A DNA stretch of 64,000 nt from Caulobacter sp. Root1455. Lineage in GTDB: Bacteria; Pseudomonadota; Alphaproteobacteria; Caulobacterales; Caulobacteraceae. Position 1 is the stretch's first letter; the number at the start of each line of letters is the position of its first letter. The stretch is from contig NZ_LMFQ01000001.1 in NCBI RefSeq assembly GCF_001426905.1, positions 310,001 through 374,000 on the forward strand, given 5' to 3'. The notes beneath the pieces were generated by a model. The model had not been told where the DNA came from. It did no database searches and saw only the letters and a list, made by a program, of their open reading frames with translations. Positions 25,884 through 35,179 of this stretch are shown here, piece by piece. A program made the position numbers and the translations under genes.

Positions 25884-25997
25884 CACTTGCCCCCTACGGA
25901 TCGCTTCGCGATCGTCTTCCCCCACAGGGGGAAGAGGCGCGTCCTCCGCCCCCTATGGGGGCGGACAGGCGGCGAAGCCGCCAGGTGGGGGCAAGTG
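25884..25997. repeat. Family B palindromic intergenic element, copy 2
   Basis: This 114-bp copy lies in inverted orientation relative to copy 1, bounded by CACTTGCCCCC and GGGGGCAAGTG. It separates the ECF42-type operon promoter from the end of the dihydroorotase gene. Confidence 0.85.
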
Positions 25998-26004
25998 GGC
26001 GAGC

Positions 26005-27339
26005 CTACCCCGCCAGGGTCTCCAGGAACCGCACCGGCGCGCCCGTCCCCTCGGCCACGATCTCGTCGTCGCGCATCACCACGGTCCCGCGCACGATGGT
26101 GGCCACCGGCCAGGCCTTGGCCTCGAAGCCGTCGAACGGGGTCCAGCCCGAGCGGGTGGCCATCCAGTCGTGGGTGATGGTCCGTCTGGCCTTCATGTCG
26201 ACGATGGTGAAGTCGGCGTCGTAGCCCTCGGCGATGCGGCCCTTGTCGGCCAGGCCGAACACCCGGTTGACGCCATGGCTGGTCAGGTCGACGAAGCGCT
26301 CCAGCGACAGCCTGCCGTCGACGACGTGGGTCAGCATGATCGGCACCAGCGTCTGGACGCCCGGCATGCCCGACGGCGAGGCCGGATAGGGCCGGGCCTT
26401 TTCCTCGCGGGTGTGGGGGGCGTGGTCGCTGCCCAGAACGTCGGCGATACCGGTCTCGATGCCGCGCCAGACCCCGGCCACATGCTCGGCCGAGCGGATC
26501 GGCGGGTTCATCTGGGCGAAGCCCTTCAGCCGCTCATAGGCCTCGGGCGCCACCAGGGTCAGGTGCTGGGGCGTGACCTCGACGCTGGCCACGTCCTTGT
26601 TCTGGGCCAGGAAGTCGATCTCCTGGTGGGTGGTGACGTGCAGCACGTGGATGCGCTTGCCCAGGCTCTTGGCGATGCGGACCAGGCGGTGGGTCGACTG
26701 CAGGGCGGCCTGGGCGTCGCGCACCTCCGGGTGGCTGGTCCAGTCGCCGGGACGGGCCAGGCTGCGCCGCTCGGCCAGGCGGTATTCGTCCTCGGAGTGG
26801 AAGGCGGCGCGGCGGTTGACGTGCCGCAGCACGTTCTCGACGCCCTCGTCGTCCTGGACCAGCAGGGTGCCGGTGGAGGCGCCCATGAACACCTTGATGC
26901 CGCAGCAGCCGGGCAGGCGCTCCAGCTCGCCCAGGAAGGTGGCGTTCTCGTGGGTGCCGCCGACATAGAAGGCGTGGTCGGTGTGCATGCGGCCCTTGGC
27001 GCGAGCCAGCTTGTCGGCCAGGGCGTCCGGATCGGTGGTGGTCGGCTCGGTGTTGGGCATCTCGAACACCGCGACCACCCCGCCCAGGGCCGCGCCGCGC
27101 GAACCGCTCTCCAGGTCTTCCTTCCACTCCAGACCGGGTTCGCGGAAGTGGACCTGGCTGTCGATCACGCCGGGAAGGACGGTCAGGCCGCTCGCGTCGA
27201 AGATCTCGCCGGCGCTGGCCTGGGACAGGTCGCCGATCGCGACGATCTTGCCGTTCCGCACGCCGATGTCGGTGAAGCCGCGTCCCGCGTGATTGACCAC
27301 CTCGCCGCCGCGCACGATCAGGTCGAAGGTCTGGGTCAT
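26005..27339 (-). CDS. pyrC: Dihydroorotase-type amidohydrolase
   Basis: This 444-residue amidohydrolase would interconvert N-carbamoyl-aspartate and dihydroorotate in pyrimidine synthesis. Motifs are VLPGVIDSQVHFREPG (residues 54-69), MPNTEPTT, IKVFMGASTG, HVLHVTTHQE, and LGSDHAPHT with the catalytic aspartate. The first histidine of the usual HxH metal pair is Gln62 here. Some proteins annotated as dihydroorotase share this QVH variant, so it need not mean loss of function. No other pyr gene is adjacent. A hydantoinase- or allantoinase-like role is an alternative. Confidence 0.85.
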   Translation of the reverse strand: MTQTFDLIVRGGEVVNHAGRGFTDIGVRNGKIVAIGDLSQASAGEIFDASGLTVLPGVIDSQVHFREPGLEWKEDLESGSRGAALGGVVAVFEMPNTEPTTTDPDALADKLARAKGRMHTDHAFYVGGTHENATFLGELERLPGCCGIKVFMGASTGTLLVQDDEGVENVLRHVNRRAAFHSEDEYRLAERRSLARPGDWTSHPEVRDAQAALQSTHRLVRIAKSLGKRIHVLHVTTHQEIDFLAQNKDVASVEVTPQHLTLVAPEAYERLKGFAQMNPPIRSAEHVAGVWRGIETGIADVLGSDHAPHTREEKARPYPASPSGMPGVQTLVPIMLTHVVDGRLSLERFVDLTSHGVNRVFGLADKGRIAEGYDADFTIVDMKARRTITHDWMATRSGWTPFDGFEAKAWPVATIVRGTVVMRDDEIVAEGTGAPVRFLETLAG

Positions 27340-27493
27340 GGGGGCGGCTCCGGATGGGGCTTTTGTGGGTTGGAGGGCGGTCTAGGAGCCCACCCTAACC
27401 GCCGCAAGACCAAATATCGCCCGCTTCCGACATTGACCGCCGCGCGCGGTGAGCGCACCTCCCCGCCATTCCCTTAGCGCGACGAGGCTCCCG

Positions 27494-28579
27494 ATGGACT
27501 TTTCCAAACTCCAGACCACCAGCAAGGTCACGAGCGAGTGGAAGTATCCGCAAGGCGCGCCCAACCGCACGGGACTGCTGCAGGTCGACCAGGGACCCGA
27601 CCACAAGCTCTACTGGGAGGAATACGGCAATCCGGACGGCGAGCCGGTGATGTTCCTGCACGGCGGACCGGGCGGGGCCTGCGCGCCGGTGATGTCGCGG
27701 TTCTTCGATCCCCAGCGCTACCGGGTGATCCTGTTCGACCAGCGCGGCTGCGGGAAGAGCACGCCGACCGTGGCCTCGCACGGCCCGGCGATCGCCCTGA
27801 CCCGCAACGACACCGACCATCTGGTCGCCGACATCAACGCCTTGCGCGACGCGCTCGACATCACCGGGCCGATGCACGTGTTCGGCGGCAGCTGGGGCAG
27901 CACCCTGGCCCTGGTCTACGCCATTCGCCATCCCGAGCACGTCGCCTCGCTGATCCTGCGCGGCATCTTCCTGGGGACGCGCGAGGACCTGCTCTACATG
28001 TACCAGGGCAACGCGGCGGTGTTCGACAAGACGCCCCACGCCCTCAGCGAACCGGGCGCCTATGTGGCCTATCCCGACGAGTGGAAGGCCTTCGTGGAGG
28101 TCATCGCGCCGGAGAAACGCGGCGACATGATGGGGGCCTACAAGGCGATCTTCGACTCCAAGCCGGGCGACGACGCCGGCCGCCAGGCCCAGCTGCGCGC
28201 GGCCGTGGCCTGGTCGGTCTGGGAGGGCGCGATCTCGAATATGATCCCGCAGGCGGAGGATCCCGGCAAGTTCGGCGAGGCCGACTTCGCCCTGTGCTTC
28301 GCCCAGATCGAGGCCCACTTCTTCGCCAACAACCTGTTCCTGGAGCCGGACTACATCACCCGCAACGCCGACAAGATCGCCGGACTGCCGATCCACATCG
28401 TCCACGGCCGTTTCGACCAGGTCTGCCCGCTGACCCAGGCCTCGCGTCTGGTCGCGGCCCTGGAGGCCGTCGGCGCGAAACCGGCGACCTATGTGCGCAC
28501 CAATGCCGGCCACAGCGCCATGGAGGCGCAGACCGTGCTGGCCCTGACGGCGATCATGGACGGGCTGGCGAGGTTCTAG
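27494..28579 (+). CDS. pip: Proline iminopeptidase-like alpha/beta hydrolase
   Basis: This 361-residue serine peptidase of family S33 would remove N-terminal proline. HGGPGGAC forms the oxyanion region and DQRGCGKS follows. GGSWGSTLAL carries the nucleophilic serine. A C-terminal VHGRFDQVCP supplies the aspartate and NAGHSAME the histidine. The ATG at 27494 gives the usual family N-terminus; a GTG at 27449 is the alternative. Confidence 0.88.
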   Translation: MDFSKLQTTSKVTSEWKYPQGAPNRTGLLQVDQGPDHKLYWEEYGNPDGEPVMFLHGGPGGACAPVMSRFFDPQRYRVILFDQRGCGKSTPTVASHGPAIALTRNDTDHLVADINALRDALDITGPMHVFGGSWGSTLALVYAIRHPEHVASLILRGIFLGTREDLLYMYQGNAAVFDKTPHALSEPGAYVAYPDEWKAFVEVIAPEKRGDMMGAYKAIFDSKPGDDAGRQAQLRAAVAWSVWEGAISNMIPQAEDPGKFGEADFALCFAQIEAHFFANNLFLEPDYITRNADKIAGLPIHIVHGRFDQVCPLTQASRLVAALEAVGAKPATYVRTNAGHSAMEAQTVLALTAIMDGLARF

Positions 28580-28596
28580 GAACGCCCCCCTTTTCT

Positions 28597-28723
28597 CCGC
28601 TCATCCCGGCGAATGCCGGGACCCAGATGGAATGGCTTTGAGGCTGACGCCAAGAGCGCTGAGCCTCTCCAATTCGCTACACCGCTGTGGGATCTGGGTC
28701 CCGGCATTCGCCGGGATGAGCGG
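28597..28723. repeat. Family A palindromic intergenic element, copy 3
   Basis: This 127-bp copy has the same ends as copy 1 and an internal core close to copy 4. It fills the convergent gap between the iminopeptidase and glycosyltransferase genes. Confidence 0.85.
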
Positions 28724-28760
28724 ATCTAAAGGCTAGATCTCAATACCGGAACAGCGCGCC

Positions 28761-29927
28761 TTAGGTGCGATCCGCTTCGATCGTGTCTTCGGCGGCGAGG
28801 GTCGGGGCGGGTTCGTGATCGGCGTCCGGCGCCGCGTCCTCCACCACCGCCTGAAGTTCCGGCGTCACCGCCGCGTCCTCGACCGTGGCTTCGGGCGCGT
28901 CTTCCTCGACCACCACTTCGGGCGCGGCGTCCTTCGCCGCCTTCACCTCGGCCAGCAGGGCCTTGGCCGCCCGGACCACCGTGGCCACCGGCAGGTCGCT
29001 CATGTGGCGGATGGCCTGGGACAGGTCCGGATCCACGGCCAGGAACTGCTCGAACGTGCGCGGGCCGCGCACGGCGCGGGCGTTGGGGCCCCAGGGGGCG
29101 TAGCGGCGCTCGTCCGAGGGGCCGAACAGGCCGATGGTCGGCACACCGGCGGCGGCGGCGATGTGCATCAGGCCGCTGTCGTTGCCGATGAACAGATCCG
29201 CGCGCTTGAGGACCGCATAGGCGGTCAGCAGGTCGACCTTGCCGGTCAGGTCGACATAGCGGCCGCGGGCCGAGGCCATGCGCAGCTCCTCGACCATTCG
29301 CCCGTCGCCGGGACCGCCCAGGATCAGCAGCCGCCCGCCGGCCAGCGCCCCGCCGGGGCCAAGCAGCTGCTGGGCGGTCTGGGCGAAGCGTTCGATCGGC
29401 CAGATCTTGCCCACCCAGTTGGAGGCCGGGCCGACGGCCAGGATCGGCCCGGTCGGCTCGCCCAGGCGCGGAACCAGCAGTTGGTCGGCCAGGGCCTGGA
29501 CCTCGGGGGTGATGTAGAGGTGCGGGCTGGGCGGATCGCCTTCCAGCTTCAGCACCTTGGCGGCCTCGACCACCTTGTGCATCGGCTCGCCGGTGTTGCG
29601 CTTCCAGACGGCCCGCTTCTCGCGGCGCAGGAAATAGGCCGTGCCCGACCCGCGCAGGTCGACGACCAGGCCCCACTTCTTGTGGCGCACCTGGTTCCAC
29701 AGCTTGAACCAGTGGCCCTTGCCCTTGCCCTTGCCCTTTTCCATGACGATCACCCGGTCGAGCCCGGGCACATGGGCGAAAAGGGGCGCGGCCAAGGGTC
29801 CGGAGACGATGGTGAAGCGGGCGTTGGGGATCTGGTCGGCCAGGAGCCGGATCAGGCCGGACGACAGCACGGCGTCGCCGATCCGCGTGGCGGTGATGAA
29901 GAGAATCGGGAAGGCCCGCTGTGTCAT
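28761..29927 (-). CDS. Glycosyltransferase family 9 (heptosyltransferase-like)
   Basis: This 388-residue GT-B enzyme probably adds a sugar to lipopolysaccharide core. The N-terminal ILFITATRIGDAVLSSGLIR and the C-terminal donor-binding FIGNDSGLMHIAAAAGVPTIGLFG are characteristic of heptosyltransferases. AAGGA precedes the ATG at 29927. The last 70 residues are rich in Ala, Glu, Asp and Val without predicted structure (VVVEEDAPEATVEDAAVTPE). That tail is beyond the normal family length and may be a mobile or interaction tail. Confidence 0.85.
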   Translation of the reverse strand: MTQRAFPILFITATRIGDAVLSSGLIRLLADQIPNARFTIVSGPLAAPLFAHVPGLDRVIVMEKGKGKGKGHWFKLWNQVRHKKWGLVVDLRGSGTAYFLRREKRAVWKRNTGEPMHKVVEAAKVLKLEGDPPSPHLYITPEVQALADQLLVPRLGEPTGPILAVGPASNWVGKIWPIERFAQTAQQLLGPGGALAGGRLLILGGPGDGRMVEELRMASARGRYVDLTGKVDLLTAYAVLKRADLFIGNDSGLMHIAAAAGVPTIGLFGPSDERRYAPWGPNARAVRGPRTFEQFLAVDPDLSQAIRHMSDLPVATVVRAAKALLAEVKAAKDAAPEVVVEEDAPEATVEDAAVTPELQAVVEDAAPDADHEPAPTLAAEDTIEADRT

Positions 29928-30035
29928 CCGTCCTTGTATAAGGCCGGTCGCGAGTCGAAGCATCCCTCGATAGCGGCTCAGCTTTTCATTCATTGAGACT
30001 GGTGCGCGCGCGTGCTTAGCGCCACATGTGCAGGC

Positions 30036-30836
30036 ATGGACACGCCCCGCATCGCCCGCCTCGACAGCCGCGCCGTCATCGCCGTGACCGGCCCCGACGC
30101 CAGAAGCTTCCTCAACGGCCTGCTGAGCCAGGAGATCGAGACGCTGGCGCGAGGCGAACTGCGCTTCGCCGGCCTGCTGAGCCCGCAGGGCCGGCTGCTG
30201 TACGACCTGTTCGTGGCGGGCGTGGAGGACGGCGTGCTGCTGGACGTCGCCGCCGAGCGTCGCGACGCCATCGTGATGCGCCTGACGATGTACAAGCTGC
30301 GGGCCAAGGTGGAGCTGACGGCCTTGGACATGCCGGTGAGCGCGCTCTTCGGCTTCGATCCGCGCGACATCGACGGCTTCGTCGCCGATCCCCGCCTGCC
30401 GGAACTGGGCTGGCGCGCCTATGGCGATGAGCTCGAGGCCGACGCCGCCGAAGACGACTACGACGCCCATCGCCTGGCGCTCGGCGTCCCCGGCCCGGCC
30501 GACTGGGGGACGGACAAGACCTATCCGATCGAGGCGAACTTCGACCTGCTGAGCGGGATCGACTTCAAGAAGGGCTGCTTCGTCGGCCAGGAGACCACCA
30601 GCCGCATGAAGCGGCGGGGAACGATCAAGAACCGCATGCTGCCGATCGCCTTCGACGGCCCCGCCCCCGCCTTCGGGACCGAGGTGCTGGCCGGCGAGCT
30701 TCGGGCCGGCGAGGTGCTGTCGGGCCGCGACGGCCGGGCCATGGCCCTGCTGCGCCTGGACCGCATCGAGGGCGCGGCGCTGACGGCGGACGGCCGGCCG
30801 ATGCGGGTCGAGACCCCGGTCTGGGTGTCGGCTTGA
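30036..30836 (+). CDS. ygfZ: YgfZ/GcvT-type folate-binding protein for iron-sulfur cluster assembly
   Basis: This 266-residue member of the GcvT-like family assists iron-sulfur enzymes such as MiaB in E. coli. The hallmark KGCFVGQETTSR with its cysteine is present, as is RSFLNGLLSQEIE near the N-terminus. The ATG at 30036 gives the usual start; a GTG 24 bases upstream is the alternative. Confidence 0.9.
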   Translation: MDTPRIARLDSRAVIAVTGPDARSFLNGLLSQEIETLARGELRFAGLLSPQGRLLYDLFVAGVEDGVLLDVAAERRDAIVMRLTMYKLRAKVELTALDMPVSALFGFDPRDIDGFVADPRLPELGWRAYGDELEADAAEDDYDAHRLALGVPGPADWGTDKTYPIEANFDLLSGIDFKKGCFVGQETTSRMKRRGTIKNRMLPIAFDGPAPAFGTEVLAGELRAGEVLSGRDGRAMALLRLDRIEGAALTADGRPMRVETPVWVSA

Positions 30837-30840
30837 CGGA

Positions 30841-30878
30841 ATGTCACCTCAAGGTTACAAGTAACCCATAGGTGACAT
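30841..30878. promoter_or_regulatory. Nested palindromic operator before the membrane protein / XRE pair
   Basis: An outer pair ATGTCACCT and AGGTGACAT (9-bp arms) encloses an inner pair GGTTAC and GTAACC separated by AA. The whole 38-bp dyad is symmetric about one centre and ends 14 bp before the start of the membrane protein gene. The XRE regulator encoded by the second gene of the pair is the obvious candidate to bind it. Confidence 0.7.
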
Positions 30879-30892
30879 CCAGGACCTCAGAC

Positions 30893-31351
30893 ATGAGCCC
30901 CGCCCTTTCCGACAGCCAGATCGCCGAACGCGCCCAAAGCCGGCGCAACCGCATCCTCTGGGTGTTCTCGATCCTGTTCTTCGTCTGGCAGGGCAGCTTC
31001 TTCGGCGGCCATGTGACGCCGCACAGCCCGTTACGGACCGTCGAGATCGTCATGCTCGGCTCGCACCTGCTGCTGGCCGTGGTGCTGCTGGTCCTGCTGA
31101 ACACCGGTGGCGGGTGGCGGTACGGCAAGGCGGTGCGCGCCCTGCTCGACGACGACTCGACCCGCGCCCACCGCGCCCAGGCCCTGGCCTCGGGCTTCTG
31201 GGGCCTGGCCCTCTGCGCCCTGGGCCTCTACGCCGCCGCGCCGTTCGTCCGGATCGACGCCGAGGAGGCCGCCCACGTCCTGCTGTCGGTGGCGGTCGCG
31301 GTTCCGGCCCTTCGTTTCGTGATGCTGGAGCGGCGCGCCAATCGTGGGTGA
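30893..31351 (+). CDS. Four-helix membrane protein paired with an XRE regulator
   Basis: This 152-residue protein has four hydrophobic helices (about residues 25-42, 52-75, 101-120 and 125-145) with short loops. Small integral membrane proteins encoded directly before a compact XRE regulator are a common bacterial pairing of unknown role. Its stop lies within the start region of that regulator. The nested palindrome upstream suggests autoregulation. Confidence 0.75.
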   Translation: MSPALSDSQIAERAQSRRNRILWVFSILFFVWQGSFFGGHVTPHSPLRTVEIVMLGSHLLLAVVLLVLLNTGGGWRYGKAVRALLDDDSTRAHRAQALASGFWGLALCALGLYAAAPFVRIDAEEAAHVLLSVAVAVPALRFVMLERRANRG

Positions 31352-31553
31352 GACGCCGCTGCTGAACACCCTCAGGGCCGCGCGCGCCGCCGCCGGCCTG
31401 ACCCAGGCCGACCTGGCCGAGAAGGTCGGCGTCACCCGAAAGACGATCAACACGGTCGAGAACGGGGTCTTCGTTCCCTCCACCGTGCTGGCGCTGAAGC
31501 TGGCCCGGGCCCTGGACGCCACGGTCGAAGCGCTGTTCCAGTTGCCGGAATAG
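31344..31553 (+). CDS. Small XRE-family transcriptional regulator
   Basis: This 69-residue protein consists of one helix-turn-helix (TQADLAEKVGVTRKTINTVE, then NGVFVPSTVLALKLARAL). The start is GTG at 31344, overlapping the preceding gene by eight bases. It belongs to the YozG-like group of minimal XRE regulators. It probably represses its own operon through the dyad at 30841. Confidence 0.9.
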   Translation: MGETPLLNTLRAARAAAGLTQADLAEKVGVTRKTINTVENGVFVPSTVLALKLARALDATVEALFQLPE

Positions 31554-31604
31554 CGTTCACGAAAAGTTCTGGAAATCGACGCCGGGTTCGGCCAAGCTCG
31601 CGCC

Positions 31605-32189
31605 ATGATCGAGATCCAACGCTGCACCTGGCGCGGCATGAACGGCGACCCGTTCTACGAGGCCTACCACGACGACGAATGGGGCGTGCCGGAGTACGAC
31701 TCCCGCGCCCTGTGGGAGAAGCTGGTGCTGGACGGGTTCCAGGCCGGGCTGTCGTGGATCACCATCCTGCGCAAGCGCGAGGCCTTCCGCGCCGCCTTCG
31801 CCAATTTCGATCCCGACAAGGTGGCCCGGTTCGGCGACGCCGACCGCGCCCGACTGATGGCCGACGCCGGCATCATCCGCTCGAACGGCAAGATCGACGC
31901 GGCGATCTCGGGCGCCCGGATCTATTGCGACATGCGCGAGCGCGGCGAGGACCTTTCCGATCTGCTGTGGGGCATGGTCGGCGGCAAGCCGATCCAGAAC
32001 CGCTGGACCGGCGGCGACGTCCCCGCCCAGACCCCCCTGGCCGTCGACATGGCCAAGATGCTCAAGGCCAAGGGCTACAAATACTGCGGCCCGGTGATCG
32101 TCTACGCCTTCATGCAGGCCACGGGACTGGTCAACGACCACCTGACGACGTGCTTCCGGCACGAGGAATGCCGGAAGCTGGCGCGGTAG
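31605..32189 (+). CDS. tag: DNA-3-methyladenine glycosylase I
   Basis: This 194-residue base-excision repair enzyme removes 3-methyladenine from DNA. The zinc ligands match the E. coli enzyme: Cys7 in RCTW, His22 in YHDDEWG, and His179 and Cys183 in NDHLTTCFRH. Glutamate in the DDEWG motif is the family's substrate contact. It stands alone between the XRE gene and a PepSY-like gene. Confidence 0.95.
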   Translation: MIEIQRCTWRGMNGDPFYEAYHDDEWGVPEYDSRALWEKLVLDGFQAGLSWITILRKREAFRAAFANFDPDKVARFGDADRARLMADAGIIRSNGKIDAAISGARIYCDMRERGEDLSDLLWGMVGGKPIQNRWTGGDVPAQTPLAVDMAKMLKAKGYKYCGPVIVYAFMQATGLVNDHLTTCFRHEECRKLAR

Positions 32190-32226
32190 AGGTTGCTTGA
32201 TGCTGCTCAATTGGACCATGGACGCT

Positions 32227-32241
32227 CTGATCTAGGATCAG
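32227..32241. promoter_or_regulatory. Palindrome upstream of the PepSY-like gene
   Basis: CTGATC and GATCAG flank TAG, 30 bp before the predicted start. Operator role is a guess from position. Confidence 0.3.
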
Positions 32242-32270
32242 GATCGTCCTTTTCCGCGCCGGAGATTCCG

Positions 32271-32765
32271 TTGAGCGATTCAAAGCCCCTCGCCGCTCGC
32301 ACGACCACGCGTCCCTGGCTGACGCCCCGCACCTTGCGCGACCTGCACCTGTATCTGGCGGTGTTCTTCGCGCCGTCCATCCTGTTCTTCGCCCTCACCG
32401 GCGCGCTGCAGCTGTTTGGCCTGCACGAGTCGCACGGCGGGGACTACGCGCCGCCGCCGGTGATCGAGAAGCTGGCCCAGGTGCACATCCATCAGCGCTA
32501 CATGGCCAAGCCCGGCCGGCCGCGTCCGGCCAAGCCCGCGGAAGCCGCCGCCCCGGCCGCCAAGACCGCACCGCCGAAGGCGGAGGAGAAAGAGCCCTCG
32601 ACCCTGGGGGTGCAGATCTTCTTCCTCGGCACGGCGCTGGGCCTGGCTCTGGCCTCGTTGCTGGGGCTTTGGATCGGCCTGACCCAGGGTCGGCTTCGCA
32701 AGGTCTCGATGGCGCTGGCCGCGCTGGGAACGGTCGTGCCGATCCTCCTGGTGGCGCTCCAGTAA
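32271..32765 (+). CDS. PepSY-associated TM-like membrane protein
   Basis: This 164-residue protein has an N-terminal helix ([20 protein letters not shown]), then an Ala/Pro/Lys-rich periplasmic stretch (about residues 77-110) and two C-terminal helices. The first part resembles PepSY-associated iron/heme transport proteins. A TTG at 32271 preceded by GGAG is preferred; in-frame readings further upstream lack a ribosome site. Confidence 0.65.
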   Translation: MSDSKPLAARTTTRPWLTPRTLRDLHLYLAVFFAPSILFFALTGALQLFGLHESHGGDYAPPPVIEKLAQVHIHQRYMAKPGRPRPAKPAEAAAPAAKTAPPKAEEKEPSTLGVQIFFLGTALGLALASLLGLWIGLTQGRLRKVSMALAALGTVVPILLVALQ

Positions 32766-32823
32766 GGACGAAGGCTCGTCGCCGGGATTCCCTCAAGCGG
32801 CGAAACCCCTTAAGACCGGACTC

Positions 32824-33525
32824 GTGACCCAGTCGCCCAAGACCATCGCCAAGGCTCTCGCCGGCCCCGACATGATGCTGGAAGCCGCCTGCGGACCGGG
32901 TCTGGTCTGCGGGGTGGACGAAGCCGGGCGCGGGCCGTGGGCCGGGCCGGTCAGCGCCGCGGCGGTGATCCTGGATCCCGGCCGCGTGCCTGCGGGTCTC
33001 AACGATTCCAAGAAGCTGACCGCCAAGACCCGGGCCGCGCTCGAGATCGAGATCAAGTCGGTCGCGGTCGCCTGGTGCGTGGGGCTGGCCAGCGTCGAGG
33101 AGATCGAGGAGCTCAACATCCTGCACGCCGCCGGCCTGGCGATGTGCAGGGCGATCGAAGGACTGTCGGTGAAACCCGACATGGCCCTGGTCGACGGCAA
33201 CTACCGTTTCAAGCTGCCCTGCCCGATCAAGACGGTGATCAAGGGCGACAGTCTGTCGTGCTCGATCGCCGCGGCCTCGATCCTGGCCAAGGAAGCCCGC
33301 GACCGGATCATGGTCGAGATGGACGCGGTGCATCCCGGCTATGGGTTCGCCGGCCACAAGGGCTATCACGCCGCGGTCCATGTCGAGGGCCTGCGCCGCC
33401 TGGGCCCGTCGCCGATCCACCGGATGAGCTGGGCGCCGGTCAAGCTGGCGCTGTCGGGCGAGCTGGCGCTGGGCGACCTGGACGCCCTCGCGGCGGACGC
33501 GCTCGACGACGATCCGCGCGCCTAG
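32824..33525 (+). CDS. rnhB: Ribonuclease HII
   Basis: This 233-residue enzyme cleaves RNA in RNA-DNA hybrids and at single ribonucleotides. The catalytic Asp-Glu pair is in [14 protein letters not shown] (residues 29-42). [11 protein letters not shown] and ALVDGNYRF with its aspartate follow, along with a serine-rich [21 protein letters not shown]. The start is GTG at 32824. An ATG at 32869 would remove 15 residues. It lies upstream of ccrM, with a sensor kinase gene in between. Confidence 0.93.
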   Translation: MTQSPKTIAKALAGPDMMLEAACGPGLVCGVDEAGRGPWAGPVSAAAVILDPGRVPAGLNDSKKLTAKTRAALEIEIKSVAVAWCVGLASVEEIEELNILHAAGLAMCRAIEGLSVKPDMALVDGNYRFKLPCPIKTVIKGDSLSCSIAAASILAKEARDRIMVEMDAVHPGYGFAGHKGYHAAVHVEGLRRLGPSPIHRMSWAPVKLALSGELALGDLDALAADALDDDPRA

Positions 33526-33667
33526 GGCGTCGTCCGTCGGCCTGGAAACCCGCCGATCCCGTTATGTCGGCTAGACGGTCGTCTCGGCTCGCGTTCTGTG
33601 CCTAAGGTCACCCGCGTGACCCGAGGCCGGCCTGCGGCGCGAACGTCCTTCCCGTCGGAGACCCGAT

Positions 33668-35173
33668 TTGCCTGACTTGCCGGCCGAAAAGACCCTCCGC
33701 GACGGCCAGACCTTTCTGGGCGACGGCGGCGAGATGGGCCGCCTGATTCGCGCCCATGACTGGTCCGCCTCGCCGCTGGGCCCGCCGGACGGCTGGCCGC
33801 AGAGCCTGAAGACCGTGGTCCGCCTGATCCTGACCTCCAGCCACCCGATGTTCATCTGGTGGGGTCCGGACCTGATCCAGTTCTACAACGACGCCTATCG
33901 CGAAACGATGGGGCCCGAGCGGCATCCTTCGGCCCTGGGCGGCAGGGGCCGCGAATGCTGGGCCGAGATCTGGGACATTATCGGCCCGCAGATCGAACTG
34001 GTGATGCGCGGCGAGGGGTCGACCTGGCACGAGGACGCCCTGGTCCCCGTCACCCGCAACGGCCGGCGCGAGGACGTCTGGTGGACCTACGGCTACAGCC
34101 CGATCGACCACGAGGACGGCGTCGGCGGCGTGCTGGTGGTCTGCAAGGACGTGACCACCGAGCACCAGGTCCGCGAGGCGCTGGCCCAGGCCAACGCCGA
34201 GCTGAACAGCGAGGCCCAGCGCCTGCGCGCGCTTTTCGAGCAGGCGCCCAGCTTCATGGCCCTGCTGCGCGGTCCCGATCACCGGTTCGAGCTGGCCAAT
34301 CCCGGCTACATGCGTCTGGTCGACCAACGGCCGGTGGTGGGCCTGACGGTGGCCGAGGCCCTGCCCGAAGCCGCCGAGCAGGGCTATGTCCAGCTGCTCG
34401 ACCAGGTCTACCGGACAGGCGAGGCGTTCACGGCCACGGGGTCGAAGTTCACCCGTCCCGGCACCCCTGGCGAGCCGGGGGTCGAGCGCTATCTCGACTT
34501 CGTCTACCAGCCGATCCTGGACGCCCAGGGCGCGGTCAACGGGGTCTTCGTCGAAGGTCACGACGTGACCGAGCGGATCGTCGGCGAGCGGCGCCAGAAG
34601 CTGCTGCTCGACGAGCTGAACCACCGCGTCAAGAACACCCTTGCCACGGTGATGTCCCTGGCCATGCTCAGCGGCAAGTCGGCGCAATCGGTGCCGGAGT
34701 TCGTCGCCGTCTTCACCGACCGCGTCCATGCGATGGCCAAGACCCACGACCTGCTGATCCAGAACGCGTCGGGCGCCATCACGGTCCAGGACGTGCTGCG
34801 CGCCGAGCTGGCGCCGTATGTCGAGCCCGACGGCCAGCTGGAGCTGGTCTGCGAGACGATGGAGCTGACGTCGGACGCGCCCGTCAGCCTGGGCCTGATC
34901 GTCCATGAGCTGCTGACCAACGCCGCCAAGTACGGGGCCCTGTCGAGGCCGGACGGCCGGCTGCGGGTCCATTGCGGGCGCGACGCGGGCGGCGGCTTCC
35001 TGGCCTGGCGGGAGACGGTCACCCATCCCTTCGCCGCCGCATCGCGCAAGGGCTTCGGCACGCGATTGATCAACCGCCTGGCCCACGAGCTGGGGGGCGC
35101 GGCCAAGCTGGACCTGAAGCCGACCGGCCTCGAGGCGCGGATCACGTTCAGCCTGGGAGATCCGTTGGAATGA
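33668..35173 (+). CDS. PAS-containing HWE-family histidine kinase
   Basis: This 501-residue soluble kinase starts at TTG 33668. An N-terminal PAS-like domain (SPLGPPDGWPQSLKTVVRL, WWGPDLIQFYNDAYRETMGP) is followed by a second PAS domain (RLRALFEQAPSFMALLRG). The HWE-type dimerisation segment LLDELNHRVKNTLATVMSLA carries the phospho-histidine. The C-terminal ATPase domain has LIVHELLTNAAKYGALS and a glycine-rich KGFGTRLINRL. No transmembrane helix is visible. Such kinases often sense light or redox state, but nothing here shows which. Confidence 0.88.
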   Translation: MPDLPAEKTLRDGQTFLGDGGEMGRLIRAHDWSASPLGPPDGWPQSLKTVVRLILTSSHPMFIWWGPDLIQFYNDAYRETMGPERHPSALGGRGRECWAEIWDIIGPQIELVMRGEGSTWHEDALVPVTRNGRREDVWWTYGYSPIDHEDGVGGVLVVCKDVTTEHQVREALAQANAELNSEAQRLRALFEQAPSFMALLRGPDHRFELANPGYMRLVDQRPVVGLTVAEALPEAAEQGYVQLLDQVYRTGEAFTATGSKFTRPGTPGEPGVERYLDFVYQPILDAQGAVNGVFVEGHDVTERIVGERRQKLLLDELNHRVKNTLATVMSLAMLSGKSAQSVPEFVAVFTDRVHAMAKTHDLLIQNASGAITVQDVLRAELAPYVEPDGQLELVCETMELTSDAPVSLGLIVHELLTNAAKYGALSRPDGRLRVHCGRDAGGGFLAWRETVTHPFAAASRKGFGTRLINRLAHELGGAAKLDLKPTGLEARITFSLGDPLE

Positions 35174-35179
35174 AATTTT

